Positions 1 through 10,426 of a DNA stretch of 64,000 nt are shown piece by piece. Below the pieces are notes generated by a model. That model was not told the DNA's origin. It worked only from the letters and a program-made list of their open reading frames with translations, and did no database searches. How positions within the stretch are numbered: position 1 is the stretch's first letter; each line of letters starts with the position of its first letter. Position numbers and translations under genes: made by a program. This DNA is from Hsuehochloa calcarea (Eukaryota > Streptophyta > Magnoliopsida > Poales > Poaceae), in contig CM070599.1 of NCBI GenBank assembly GCA_036346395.1, positions 33,967,232-34,031,231 on the forward strand. The letters are read 5' to 3'.

Positions 1-300
1 GCTCCTCACCCTTGTCAGCAAGCCCACTAGCTTGCCTGACTGAAGGAGATCTTTCCGCACAGTCTTCATCGACCGCATCAGCAACTCCCGAACCTTCGGC
101 CATTGTGTGCGACGCGGTGTGGCTGGAGTCCCCAACTTCTTCTTCGGCATCACCACCACCTTCTTGTTCAGCTGTCGATGCAGGGGTGGGCTTGGCATAT
201 GCATATACCAGAAGGGCCAAATCTCACCATTCCTCCCTCGCCAAGCGTACATACGACTAACATGACCTTCTTCCCTTGAGCTGCACAAACTCCCAATATG
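1..300 (-). other. Coding-like open frames at left edge, unrecognised
   Basis: Two overlapping minus-strand frames stay open here. One is acidic and reaches the left edge (about 75 codons, rich in E, D, S and A). Another frame further right carries a plausible peptide (DIRLSFLADRAPQ, then STYWEFVQLKG) before a stop. Together they could be a frameshifted gene relic whose remainder lies left of the window. I do not recognise the family. Composition alone could explain the open frames. Confidence 0.25.
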
Positions 301-852
301 TGCTCTGTGGTGCTCGGTCGGCAAGGAAACTCAATCTTATATCATACACAACATGATCCAAATTGAATATGTGGAACAATCACTGCATCACAGTCTTGTT
401 AGGGTCATTGTCACCGATTGGAAATAACACAAATCAATGCCCTCATGACCATTAAGAATAGTTCCCTGACCGTCAAGAATAGTTCCCTGACCGTAGTAAA
501 TTTTAAAATTAGTAGCGTCGACATATTTGACGTACTACACCGTAAATAAGATTTCCACGATTAACCACATATCTAAAACTAAACTCCCCACTGGAAAAAG
601 ATTGTGTACAACATACTACACTATGTAACTATACATTTAAAACAATGTAATCTATTTGGTTAAATAAATTACCTGAAAGGTGGACGACCAGACGGGCAGT
701 ATTTTGGTAGTTTTTCTCCTCCCTTCTACTCCTCCCTACTCCTCTCCCTTCCCTTCCCTTCACTCCTTCTCTTTTTTCGAATAAAAGTGAGTTATGCTAG
801 AAATTTGGGATCTTTTATAGGGTAGATTGTGCCATAATTTGGAATGATGACA
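301..852. other. Non-coding stretch, nothing identified
   Basis: AT-rich sequence with no convincing ORF, RNA gene or recognisable transposon end. A short duplicated phrase, AGAATAGTTCCCTGACCGT, occurs twice in tandem around 454-493. Confidence 0.5.
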
Positions 853-1110
853 GGGACTTCAGGGATCTCTGTTGTTACTCCAAGTGACGATTTTCCTAAA
901 TTTTAATTACAAAAGGGACTTGCGGGATCCCTGTCGCCATTTAAATTGATGATTTTTCTAAATTTTGATCTTGAAAAATTTAGGGACTTGCAGGATCCCT
1001 GTCGCCATTTGAGATGACGATTGTCCTAAATTTTAATATTAAAAAAATTAATAGGGAGATCCGTGTCGCCAGTTGGAGTGGCGATAGGGCCATGTCGGCA
1101 TTTCAACCGG
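853..1110. repeat. Tandem repeat, about 62-70 bp unit, four copies
   Basis: The units start at 853, 915, 983 and 1053 with GGGACTT or a variant, followed by GGATCCCTGTCGCCATTT and an AT-rich tail (CTAAATTTT). Each unit carries an imperfect inverted repeat around TCGCCATTT and GATGACGA. A related, stronger palindrome (TCGTCATTTGGAATGACGA) lies just downstream near 1146-1166. This is a degenerate array with no coding capacity. Confidence 0.7.
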
Positions 1111-1699
1111 TGAGAAGGACCTCTCTACACTGTTCTGGGCTACTGTCGTCATTTGGAATGACGACATGATAATTTTGTCATTTCCAATGACAGCAGCAGC
1201 CTAATTTTGTTAAAAAAAAATGACTATTTATTTTTGTAAATTTCTTTTAAAATAATATTATTTCAAAAAAATCAGTGAATTTGAGGGTTCAATGTGGAGA
1301 GGATTAGAAGCTTGCTAGTAACATTCAGATTAGAAGTATGTGTTGCATACTAGAACAATAACTGTTTTAACCTGGCACTCTAGTTAATAAACAATAGCGG
1401 GTTTTCTTATTGGGAAAACAAGATCATGTTATTGCTATGCACGTTTAGATGTTGACGCCGAAATGAAGGAAGACTACTGCCACTCTATGTCAGGTTTGGA
1501 TTAAAAGGTGCTTTTTGGTGGCTTAAGTATCAAGGAGAACTAAATGCATCTTAGGAGTTAAACTAATGGAACATCCCTTATCTTCCGATAATCATTTCCC
1601 ATTGGAATGTTGCTTTATATATGTTCCTGTTCAGATATCTAGGTTTCCTAGCATATTTTCATTTCTTGTTTTTTTTTCCTCTCTAAATCAATATGGGAG
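1111..1699. other. Non-coding stretch with a palindrome
   Basis: Near 1146-1166 the sequence TCGTCATTTGGAATGACGA is a near-perfect inverted repeat, and TGTCATTTCCAATGACA follows near 1177-1193. Both resemble the core of the array at 853-1110. The rest is AT-rich and I see no gene in it. Confidence 0.5.
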
Positions 1700-1871
1700 A
1701 GTGGCTAGCTTTACAACGTCTGTAAGTTCTGGATATTGAATTCATAAATTCAGCACAGGAAGCTCTAAAGGTTTGATGTATTTGGAGTGGCTAGCTTTAC
1801 AACGTCTGTAAGTTCTGGATATTGAATTCATAAATTCAGCACAAGAAGCTCTAAAGGTTTGATGTATTTGG
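1700..1871. repeat. 86-bp tandem duplication, two copies
   Basis: The units start at 1700 and 1786, both with AGTGGCTAGCTTTACAACG, and run 86 bp each. The copies look identical except for one base (CACAGGA against CACAAGA). Such high identity suggests a recent duplication by slippage or unequal exchange. Confidence 0.9.
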
Positions 1872-2860
1872 AAGTAAGTCGTTCAGTACTCTATCAGTCT
1901 TTTTTCGTGTGTAAAACAGGGAGCGCTAAATGGGCTAGTCCTCTGCAATGTTGATACCATTGATTGCAGCCGCTGCTGATGTCATGTGTGGCTACATTTG
2001 CGATTCGAGGAAGAAAAGGTCAGATGGTTTCACTTGCCATCAGCGCGTGCTTTGCTGTTACTGAACAACTCGGAGAATGTCGATATGAAAACTACATCCA
2101 TGAAGGTGGTGAATCTTTATGGGTGATGTCGTTTAAGTTCAATCAACAAGGTGATCAAGTTGTTCGATAGATTCAGGTTTAAAAATTGTCGCCCTGAAGG
2201 GCTCAGAAGTTAGAACATGTGATACGTACTGTTTCGTCACACTTATGTGCCTGACTCTGAATCCGAGATTTTGTTGATGGATCAGAAAAAGTTTGATAAT
2301 TCAGGGTTCGAATGAAATCGTATGTTTGCATATATCATCATATCTAAAACTCTAAATTGCCCTCCAACAAGAAAACGTTCGGCCGTGCGCGCGACTGTCA
2401 TCATTCGGCCCTTATATATACTCGGAAAGATTAATATTTGGAGTCGTCTAACTCATTTATTCAGGTTCCTCCTCGTCCATTGATCTCATGTTGTATGGTT
2501 ATTAGTAAAGTACATAGTCGGAGAAGATCTCGGGCAGTGGCAAATAGAAGATCAGAGACATAGGGCCCATTCGTCAAAATGGGCATGCCGTACTGGGCCG
2601 CAGCAGGCGGGCTGGTAAGGCTGTCAAATTCGATCGCGCTGCGTCCGCAAGTATGAACCAGAAAGATGGCAACGGACCGCAAGGCCGGGGAAAGGAAGGC
2701 AGCGACGCCGTGCCGCTGGCGCATGAGGAATTATTTTTTCTCTAAATAAACCATTTTAACCGCTTTTTAAAAAGTAACCTACATTTTATTTTATTTTCCT
2801 TACAGAAATAACCCTTAGTTATCGGACTCAAACATGCGGTGGGTCAGCGACAGAGGTGGC
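1872..2860. other. Intergenic DNA, no supported gene
   Basis: Short ORFs occur at 1964-2170 (plus, 68 codons) and 2461-2724 (minus, 87 codons), but neither shows a domain, signal or codon pattern I can recognise. The latter overlaps a locally GC-rich patch, which favours chance open frames. Confidence 0.4.
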
Positions 2861-2868
2861 CAAATGGG

Positions 2869-2962
2869 TGGCCCGGCATGGCACGGACCAATGTCGGCAC
2901 TGTCGACCCGTGGGCGCGGGTGGCACGACACGCCAACCTTACGGGCCGTGCCATGCCGGCCC
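2869..2962. repeat. Inverted repeat, 16-17 bp arms
   Basis: The arm GGCCCGGCATGGCACGG near 2870 pairs with CCGTGCCATGCCGGCC near 2945, with about 60 bp of GC-rich loop between. The surroundings (2856-3107) are strikingly GC-rich compared with the flanking AT-rich DNA, as if a short foreign segment or repeat fragment had been inserted. Confidence 0.7.
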
Positions 2963-3107
2963 AGGCGCGATTAACCCAATGAACGTGTCGCCGTCACCGC
3001 CACACTCCTGCTCGACCGTCGCTATCACCGCGCTCCTGTCAACTGCCGGACTTGGCGAAGGGGAGGAGCCGAGGAGGCGTGCCAAATTGGGCCGGCTGCC
3101 TACATAA

Positions 3108-4398
3108 GGCTATTTTTTTAAAAAATAATTTAAATAAACTTAGTTTTAATTTTACAAACTAAATAGTTGGAATAATTGTTAGTGATAAAAAACTTGGAGT
3201 TTGCTGACTGCAATTGCTTGTAAATAAATCACGTGATAATCGTTTTACGTGGATGAACTCTTTTAAGTTTTTACACAAAGAACTCAAAAATTGGTGAAAT
3301 ATTTTGTAAGCTTCGTTTCAAGCGATACAAGAATTACATGACGCGTAGGGTCTCGTTAGGTGCATATATTTTTCTAACTATTCCTACGGTACAAATGGCG
3401 ACATGTACGAACCTTAGACCCGAACTACACGATACAAATAAGTCTTTTGGAAAGAAAAAAACATTTAACAGATGTAAATGAACTCAGCCTTGCGGACATA
3501 CGTCCTACTATCCCTTGTAGGCGCGGGCCTCCCAATACTCTACCATAAAGGTCCTTTTTGGGCTTGTCCCCGTCCAGAATAATCTTCGGTGCAACAGGGG
3601 CATCAGGGACCATTAGTGTCTTTCCCTTGTCTTGCCAACTCCTAGTTGTAGGAGGTCTTCAACGGGTAAATACCTCGGGGTCAACTATGTAATTCAACAT
3701 GTATTTCTGTTGAATGAATATCTTGTTTCTCCGAACCGTCCATCCATTGGAAGAAGTAGCAACGCACCAAGAGCTGTCATGCACGGACACGTAATGTGAA
3801 ATATCGATGTATAACATTAACTTACACTATAATTTCTGCATATATAGTAAACTTTGCGACGGTACTAAAATATGTAGATTGAATGATCCATACTAGATTA
3901 CCCGCAGTTATACTGTGGACTGAAAACTATGGTGTTGGTTGGGCCTAAGTACAACAGCTGACCAGCTCCAGGAGCCCACCTCAGCCTTGGTGAGTTCCCC
4001 AGTGTTGCTAATTAACGTACGTGTGAGGAATTTGTCTCCATTGTTTCGAAGATCTCTAGCCTTTATTTGCTGCATGAAGTTGGTAAACTAATCAACGCAT
4101 TACACATGTCATGCCTTTGGCCCATATATCACCACCACTCTCCCAGAAGTAGAACGCAAGCTAGGCAGGATGACAAGGCAGACAGAGACAGACACCATGA
4201 TCGACATCAACGGAGCAGTAGCCAGTAGGCTCCCGTTGCCCGTTCCATAGAGGTGTTTTGGATTGGAATGTTGCATTGCATCTGTATGACGACTCGGCGA
4301 CGTAGTGTACCACAAAGTACTCATATATGCTCAGCAATTCTAGCGTGCGGAGATGCAGAGTGGTATCGATGTAGGGAGCTCACACGGATGGGTATTAC
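3108..4398. other. Intergenic DNA with two weak coding-like relics
   Basis: On the minus strand, 3425-3613 encodes a hydrophilic peptide including KIILDGDKPKKDLYGRVLGG; it might be a CACTA-type transposon relic, but I cannot confirm this. On the minus strand 4109-4324 is an ATG-started 71-codon frame with one hydrophobic stretch of about 22 residues (around LLATAPLMSIMVSVSVCLVI), so it could be a single-pass membrane peptide. Neither has clear family support. Confidence 0.3.
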
Positions 4399-4667
4399 TG
4401 TTAAAATATATGATTCGGACTACTAATATGGTTGAATTTAAATTTATCATATCAGCGGATTAGTTTTTTAAATTGTACTTTAAGTCCTTTTACCCCTTTA
4501 TATACCTCTTGTAAACCGCACGGGGAAAGTTAATGCCTCATTGTAACCCCATGCGATTTGTAAACACTATCATATAGTGATAACCGCCGGTTGGCGTTCT
4601 TGGTTTTTTCCCGCAAGTGCTTTTCATGTAAAAATTTGTATCTTCTTTTGTCCTTATTTTTTTAACA
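4399..4667 (+). repeat. Lone Ty1/copia-type LTR (269 bp)
   Basis: The segment begins TGTTAAA and ends TTTAACA, a 7-bp terminal inverted repeat typical of LTRs. A TATA-like TTATATACC lies near 4498. It is followed directly by AGTGATATCAAAGCAC, a decayed version of the primer site complementary to initiator methionine tRNA (TGGTATCAGAGC). This marks it as a plus-strand 5' LTR. No second copy is visible in the window, so the element is truncated downstream. Confidence 0.65.
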
Positions 4668-5185
4668 AGTGATATCAAAGCACATGATATTAGGGTTGGA
4701 GAAAGATACGAAAAAATAGCATATTAGTTCCAACGCCGTCGTCACGCGCGCCGCTCCTCGCCTCGATCCGCAAGACAACTCACGCGGAAGCATCAGTCGC
4801 TCGCCTTGATCCACGCGTGATCGTCCGAGCCGTCATGCGCAGCGATGAGTCTTCGAAAGCATCTGCCGCATCGTCCTTCGTTCCTTCGGTGCCAGCTTCG
4901 TACGTATGTCGCCTCGATCTGTTGCGTCCGCCCGGCCTTGGTCCAAGTTGCTCGTCCACGGTCAAAGCGACGCGCCATCAGCTGAATCAGCCGAACCATC
5001 AGCAGCCAGCGCTGTGCGTGAGTTCAACAAACAAACCAAAAAGCAAACCGAAAGACAGCAAAAGCAATCTAAGCCGGCACAGGTCCCAAGTTCTTTTATT
5101 ATTACTATTTTTTTACAAATCTCCTAGCAAGGACGTTCTGACTGTTGAATACCAAGCACGTGAGTACCCCGAGCAAGCTTTCTAG
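4668..5185 (+). other. Leader of the lone copia element, truncated
   Basis: The region starts with the decayed primer-binding site at 4668-4683. A GC-rich leader (4730-5010) follows, with several overlapping open frames of low complexity (S, P and A rich) that look like chance ORFs. From about 5090 the sequence turns AT-rich. No gag, protease or RT homology appears, so the element seems to be cut off in or soon after its leader. Confidence 0.45.
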
Positions 5186-5579
5186 TTTATTCCATGCAGT
5201 GCTCAAATTTTGGAGACTTTTGCTACATCCACCTAATAAGTATACAAGGAATTTGAAGTTCTTTGATTCGCGTACACAGAAGGTGTACCAAAGTGGTCGT
5301 GATTTTTGCTATGTTTACACAGATTAGTACATGCAAATTTCAAGTTTTATTCCTCATGGCGACTTTGAAGTATGATCTTCCACTCCTGGGTCGCATTATG
5401 AAATGTTATCCATGCGATGATCGAGAACCTCTAGGCAGCGATCCACTATATTGATGCTATAGACTATGGTGTTGATCCCAGTATGTAAGACATCCATGAA
5501 GAGGGGATCGACTCCACCCTACTACTGAGGAGCAGGCTATGGTCCTTGTGGAGGATGCTCTTGGGTATCGGTAGCCTTA
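5186..5579. other. Unassigned transposon-like DNA
   Basis: No open frame of interest. The sequence lies between the copia leader on the left and the accessory-ORF relic on the right and may belong to the retroelement that carries the latter. Confidence 0.3.
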
Positions 5580-5867
5580 CTACAGGGGATGCCTTTCCAA
5601 AGGCATGTTACTTAAGTCCCTTTGATGATCACCTTCCAGCATGTACTGTTTGTGGGGAAAAGGAAGAGGGCCGTTGAAGTGAGTGACTTGGAGGATGAGC
5701 TTCATGATATAACGGGCAAAATACATCCGCTTGCCCAAATCTCCTTTGCATGATGCCAGCTCAGTCAAGATCAAATCCATGACATCAAATTTCTTACCTC
5801 TCATGACAAAATCTATGGCATTCCAAGCATGTGCTCTTATAGCGTCATTGTTGCGACTCCTTGGCAA
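5580..5867 (-). pseudogene. Relic of grass retroelement accessory ORF
   Basis: The minus-strand frame of 95 codons contains the phrase KKFDVMDLILTELASCKG, resembling the C-terminal part of the plant-specific ORF found next to gag in unclassified grass retroelements (the kind often labelled putative plant transposon protein). The N-terminal half of such a protein occurs separately at 21718-22336. Its function is not known. It has no complete start or partner genes here, so I treat it as a fragment. Confidence 0.4.
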
Positions 5868-6101
5868 AATGATGGCCCTTATAATCCTGTTGATGACACT
5901 GTGAAGAGGTAGATGTGGATATCATGGGGATATGCTCCAGATCTTAGGATCATGTGACAATTGGCAATGACGTTTGTGGTTTGTCGTTTTATGTGTTTTC
6001 GACAAGTTTCAGAACTGTCAAGCAGTAACCGGTTTGACCGGTCATAGCGTGGCGGTCAGACCGGTACCAAATCGGTCCGACCGGTAAACTTAAAAAGTGT
6101 T
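5868..6101. other. Sequence with GGTCAGACCGG-type motifs
   Basis: Around 6029-6087 there are several copies of the short near-palindrome (ACCGGT, GGTCAGACCGG, GGTCCGACCGG). The same phrase recurs in the LTRs of copia C and near 22420-22490, so this is probably a piece of another LTR or retroelement leader. Confidence 0.45.
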
Positions 6102-6865
6102 TGTCGGTGTATTAGAACCGATCTTACGTAAAGATTGTTTGATTCGGGGGGTCTCCTAGAGATGAGATCACGCAGAGTGGATTGACACGGGATATTTAGG
6201 CGAGTTCGGGCCTTCTCGGAGAGAATAATAACCTAAGTGTGGTGTGGTATTCTTGATGATCAAGTAAAAGACTAAGACTATTACAGAGAATAGCGCTTGT
6301 GTTCCTACTTGACTAGCTCTTGTTCGCTGTCGTTCCCCTTTTCTATTCCTCTGATTGATGCCTTTATATAGTCGTGAAGAAGTAGCCGTTTTGTCTGCGG
6401 AGATGCGCCTAATTAATCCGATGCTTGAGCGCATGATGGCGTAATTACGGCGCCTCGGCTTCTTCACGCCGTCGCAATTATTTTCCGAGATAATGGGGTA
6501 TTTACACACCATTAATAAGCGGAATAATAGTGCGTGCGAACCGTTCGATTCCTTAATCAATTGGACCCACTACTTTGTAGGTTTGATTATAAGGTGGTCG
6601 TAGTTTGCACGGTCGTAGAAGGACTTACGACCGGTAGCGATCGTAGAAGGACTTACGACTATGTAGTGGTCGTAGAAGGACTTACGACCATGATATAGTC
6701 GTAGCAAGATTTACGACTACGGGGTGATTGTAGAAGAACTTACAATTACTTGTTAGGCCTCTCCCTTATAGATATAAGGGGTACTTACGGGACTATGTGA
6801 CATCATATTTACCCATAATAAAATTATAGATAAAAGATAAAATGAGGATTATTAGATCCTCGTCA
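6102..6865 (-). repeat. 3' LTR of gypsy D
   Basis: Read on the minus strand the LTR starts TGACGAGGATC at 6865 and ends CACCGACA at 6102, giving the usual TG...CA ends (764 bp). A polypurine tract (AGTCAGGGGCTAGA) lies just upstream on the minus strand at 6866-6880, which fixes it as the 3' LTR. A TATA-like TATATAAAG sits at 6362-6370 on the minus strand and would mark the U3/R border. The U3 part holds a tandem array described separately. The matching 5' LTR is missing because the element is cut at 12811. Confidence 0.75.
6590..6780. repeat. Tandem hairpin repeats in U3 of gypsy D LTR
   Basis: About five copies of GTCGTAGAAGGACTTACGAC, or a decayed version, follow one another at roughly 30-45 bp spacing. 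Each copy is itself an inverted repeat (GTCGTA...TACGAC). Related single copies continue outside the LTR near 6918-6948 and 7020-7072. Confidence 0.8.
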
Positions 6866-7144
6866 TCTAGCCCCTGACTTCAAGTGAAAGTAACTTACTT
6901 GATAAAGGTTTAGTAAATGGACTTACGACCATGAGAATGTCGTAGAATGATAGTCGAAGGAAAAACTCTTCGACATTTGAGTGCTACTTTGACCAGGAAT
7001 TTGCTTGGTCAAGAAGGTTGCTTACGACTATCAAAAGTCATAAAAACCCTACGACCGTGCGGTGGTCGTAGTAGAATCGGAGAAAAACTCTTCCGATTGA
7101 TACTTCCTTCAACTAGAAAGACTTGGTCAAGAATGTAATTTTGC
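6866..7144 (-). other. Polypurine tract and 3' non-coding part of gypsy D
   Basis: The tract at 6866-6880 (minus AGTCAGGGGCTAGA) primes plus-strand synthesis in this lineage. The rest contains scattered GTCGTA/TACGAC motifs like those of the LTR and no coding frame on the minus strand. Confidence 0.6.
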
Positions 7145-8106
7145 TTGGAGGTGACAATACGCACCTATTTTTCTCGAGCGGACCATCCGGGAATTGCAAC
7201 CGGCTCTCCTTTCTTCTCGGATAAAGAAAAGAGATCTGGAAGCTCGGACAAGTTCAAGAAAAAGCTTTGGTCATTCGGGAGTTTTCCGCATTACGCGAAT
7301 AAGGATCAAGAACTTCGAGGTTTTAGAACTCGATTAACAGGTAAGTAAATCTTTACCTGTTATCCTTTTTGAGTATTTTCCCTTTTCTAATGCCAATTTC
7401 TTGTTCAGAAATTGCTGCCCAATTGAGAAACCTCGAGGCTGAAATCCAAGCAAAGACCTTAATCTGCAATGAGTCCGTCGCATTGCTAAGATGAATCTGG
7501 AGGACATCGAGCGTGGGAGCAAAGCATCTTTGAAACCGTTGCTTCCCATCGAGAAGAGGTCAAGAAATTGGATTCTCAATTAGTAGGTAAGAAAAAGCTT
7601 TTACCTATAATTATCTTTTGTGTTATCTTCCTCTAGAAGTATATTTTTGTTTGACCGATATTATTCTTTTCAGAACAAGTGGTCGAAAACAAAAAGCTTC
7701 GCGAGGCTTCGACTTGTACCCAACATGAGATGGAGTCGATGAAGACTAGTCTTCAAGGCAACATCACTCTCCTGAACAATGTGCTTAGTGAGCTACATTC
7801 TGAGGGAAAAACTCCTCGAGAAGATACCATAGCTGCTCACACAAGTACCATTGGGGAACAAGTCGGAAAATTGCAAGAAATGGTGACCACTCGAAGACTA
7901 ATCAATTTGAATCAATAAGGGAAGCGATCGAAGGCTGCGATAAGTTACGCTTTGGCGAAACTTAAAGCTCAAGACCCCCATTAATGTTAAACCAATCGAA
8001 GCCGACTTGGTATCTCCGAATCGAGGCAAGTCGTCGATTGAGAAATCTGATCGATTGCAAAAAGGTGGCGGAGGAAATGCAGCTAGGCTCTCCCCCTTCA
8101 GAGTAA
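7145..8106 (+). pseudogene. Antisense, intron-containing coiled-coil ORF relic of gypsy D
   Basis: The plus strand, antisense to the gypsy pol, reads like three exons with canonical plant introns. Donors are CAG|GTAAGT near 7341 and TAG|GTAAGA near 7585; acceptors are TTGTTCAG near 7408 and TTCTTTTCAG near 7673. The exons encode heptad-rich coiled-coil peptides, for example IAAQLRNLEAEIQAK and VVENKKLREAS. Later the 79-codon frame at 7679-7918 is rich in E, L, K and Q, and GSPPSE with a stop ends at about 8106. Tat-lineage gypsy elements such as Grande and RIRE2 are known to carry an antisense ORF between pol and 3' LTR. The middle exon has an in-frame TGA, so this copy is probably dead. Confidence 0.55.
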
Positions 8107-9139
8107 TCTTGTAACTACCTTGTAAGGCAGACAATTTTTGTTGATGAGTAATATATGATCCGCTTTATTTCCTGAAAATCATCTTGTCGAGTAGTTAGTA
8201 ACTCAAAAGATAATAAGCGAATGAAAGACTAAGAATTGAAGTCAAATTAATAACTTTATCCTAGCCCCGACTATTTGCTTAGATTGTTTAGACAATCTAA
8301 ATAAATAGTGTTTAAAAATGGGGTTTACGAAAACAAAGAGAGGTTTATTTAACTTATAGCTTTTGTTACGGTTGTCAAGCCTCGATCGAAAGAGTAGAAA
8401 GCGACTCGACACTAGGAAGTTCCTTCTAGTGGCGGGACCACGTCTGAGAGGAAATGCTTCGACTAGGTGATGTTTCCATCTCAGACTAGTTTAATCAAAC
8501 CAAAACGACAACTTGAGTTAAACAAGCGTCTTAGAGGACTTTAGTAATTCGTTCGTCCTTTTTGGTGGACTTGATAGGTCTTTTCGAGAGCAAAAGTAGG
8601 AGGCGATCGACACTAGGAAGTTTCCTTCTAGTGGGCGAGGACCACATGCAGAGAGGAAAGACTTGACTAGGTGTGTCTCTTCCTTCGACCAGTTAAAACA
8701 AATCGAGTACACCAAAGGTGGTCGAACAAATGTAAGAAAGTGCGCTCTACTTAGAATATTTTTGGAATTTACTGAAAAAATAGACTAAGATTGAGAGAGT
8801 TGGCTTTGAGAACATTTCGACTGGATAAAACCCGAGCTCTTTGTATTGGCAGCAAAAATGAGTAACGAGTCGATGCTAGGAAATTCCTTCTAGTGGGCAG
8901 AACCACATGCAGAGAGGAGAAGTTTCGACCAGATGACGTTTCTCGCTTTTTGGCCAGTGTAAAGAAAACTGGGTGTTTTAAAATCATAGTCGAAAGATTA
9001 AAAAAGCACTACTCGAAAATAAGGCAAAAAGAGGTAGAAAGAACCTGGACTTTTATTGCCTGAGAAACTGGTCACACATAGAATTTGCGTAACTGGTCGA
9101 TGTTCCAAGAGTTTGAGAGAACCTGTCCATCTTCCATTG
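8107..9139 (-). repeat. 3' untranslated part of gypsy D with three hairpin repeats
   Basis: Three diverged copies of a unit of about 120 bp lie at roughly 8390-8515, 8590-8710 and 8850-8970. Each carries a hairpin (CACTAGGAAG...CTTCTAGTG), then ACCACATGCAGAGAGGA or similar, then a TCGACTAGGTGA-like phrase. No ORF of note is present on the minus strand. Confidence 0.7.
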
Positions 9140-10426
9140 CTAGTCGTACCGACCATGCCGAGTTACTTCGACCACTGTGTAAGGACCTTCCCATTTAGGG
9201 GAAAGTTTATTCCGATTAGACTTGGATTGGCAGAGCCTCAATACCAAGTCACCTACAGCAAGGCTGCGAGGTTGGACCTTACGATTATAGTATCTGCGCA
9301 GGGCTTGTTGGTAGACTGCCGAACGGATTAAGGCTAGGTTTCTCCTCTCTTCGAGTAGGTTAATGTCATCTGCTCGAAGTTGTTCCTGGTTTGAGTTGTT
9401 GAAGGTTTCAACTCGTGTCGACCGCAATTTTAGCTCCGGAGGAAGCATGGCCGACTCAAAACTAGAAAAAATGGTGTTTCTCTGTTGCTCATTGGTGGTC
9501 GCGTCTAACCGCCCATAATATGGAGGGTAATTCTTGTACCCAAGCCCCCGAGCGCTTAACAAGCTGGTCGAAGACTCGAGTTTTAATTCCTCGCATTATT
9601 TGGCCGTTTGCGTTCGTAGCCCCATTGCTTTGGGGATGTGCAACAGAAGCATAGCATAGCTTGGTACCCAACTCGTCGCAAAATTCCTGAAATTTTGCAC
9701 TTGCGAATTGTTTACCATTGTCTGTAATTATCCGACTCGGAACTCCAAATCGACTAATTACGCTTCTCATCATGAACCTTTTTCGCTTCGTTGTTATCGA
9801 TTCTGAGTTGGCTTGATCCATTTTGTGAGCGTGTCAATAGCCACAAAAGGAATTGAAACCTCCGGAGCTTTGGGAAAGCGGTCCTAGGATATCAAGCCCC
9901 AGTGCGCAAAAGGCCAAGAAAGAGGTATTGTTTGTAATGCTTGAAGTGGTTGGTGTATCTGTCTACCATGGAATTGGCTGGACACACTTTTAACCACCTC
10001 CATAGCATCGCATGCAGTGTAGGCAAGAGAAACCTTGTCGAAGGCTTTACCAACCAATGTTTCAGAGGAAGCATGCGTCCCACAGATGCCTTTGTGTATA
10101 TCGTGAAAGAGTGTTATTCCTTCATTTCGCGGAATGCATCGCATGAGTATCCCTTGGATTCCTCGTTTATAGAGGACTCCTTCAACCAAAGTATACATTT
10201 TGGCTTTTCGGGATAATCGATCTGCCTCAAGATCATCTTCGGGTACGGAACCCTTGTAAAGATACTCGTAGATGGGAGTCATCCAGGTATCCTCGTAATC
10301 TAATGAGGCCATCTCAAGAGGAGGTGTTTCGATTCTTCGACCGAGAGGCGGTTTTGGAGTTGCTCCAAGAAAACTCCTTTTGTAGTGCGTGGATCGGAAG
10401 AAGCCATCCGAGCAAGTTGGTCTCAT
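9140..10426 (-). pseudogene. Integrase of gypsy D (broken)
   Basis: Three minus-strand frames carry consecutive parts of a Ty3/gypsy integrase. 10426-9884 holds the zinc-binding domain with H and C residues and the phrase LQTIPLSWPFAHWG. 9821-9489 holds part of the catalytic core with the second aspartate in IITDNGKQF. 9562-9140 holds the C-terminal domain with LSPKWEGPYTVVEV. The segment that should contain the first catalytic aspartate is disrupted between 9884 and 9821. The expected glutamate motif reads SNGATNANG, so the glutamate is missing. It lies downstream of RT and RNase H in pol order, and it cannot be active. Confidence 0.85.

Noticed and set aside
8390..8970. Possible CRISPR-like array (three spaced repeats)
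   Set aside because: Units are long, diverged and unevenly spaced inside a plant retrotransposon; there are no cas genes.
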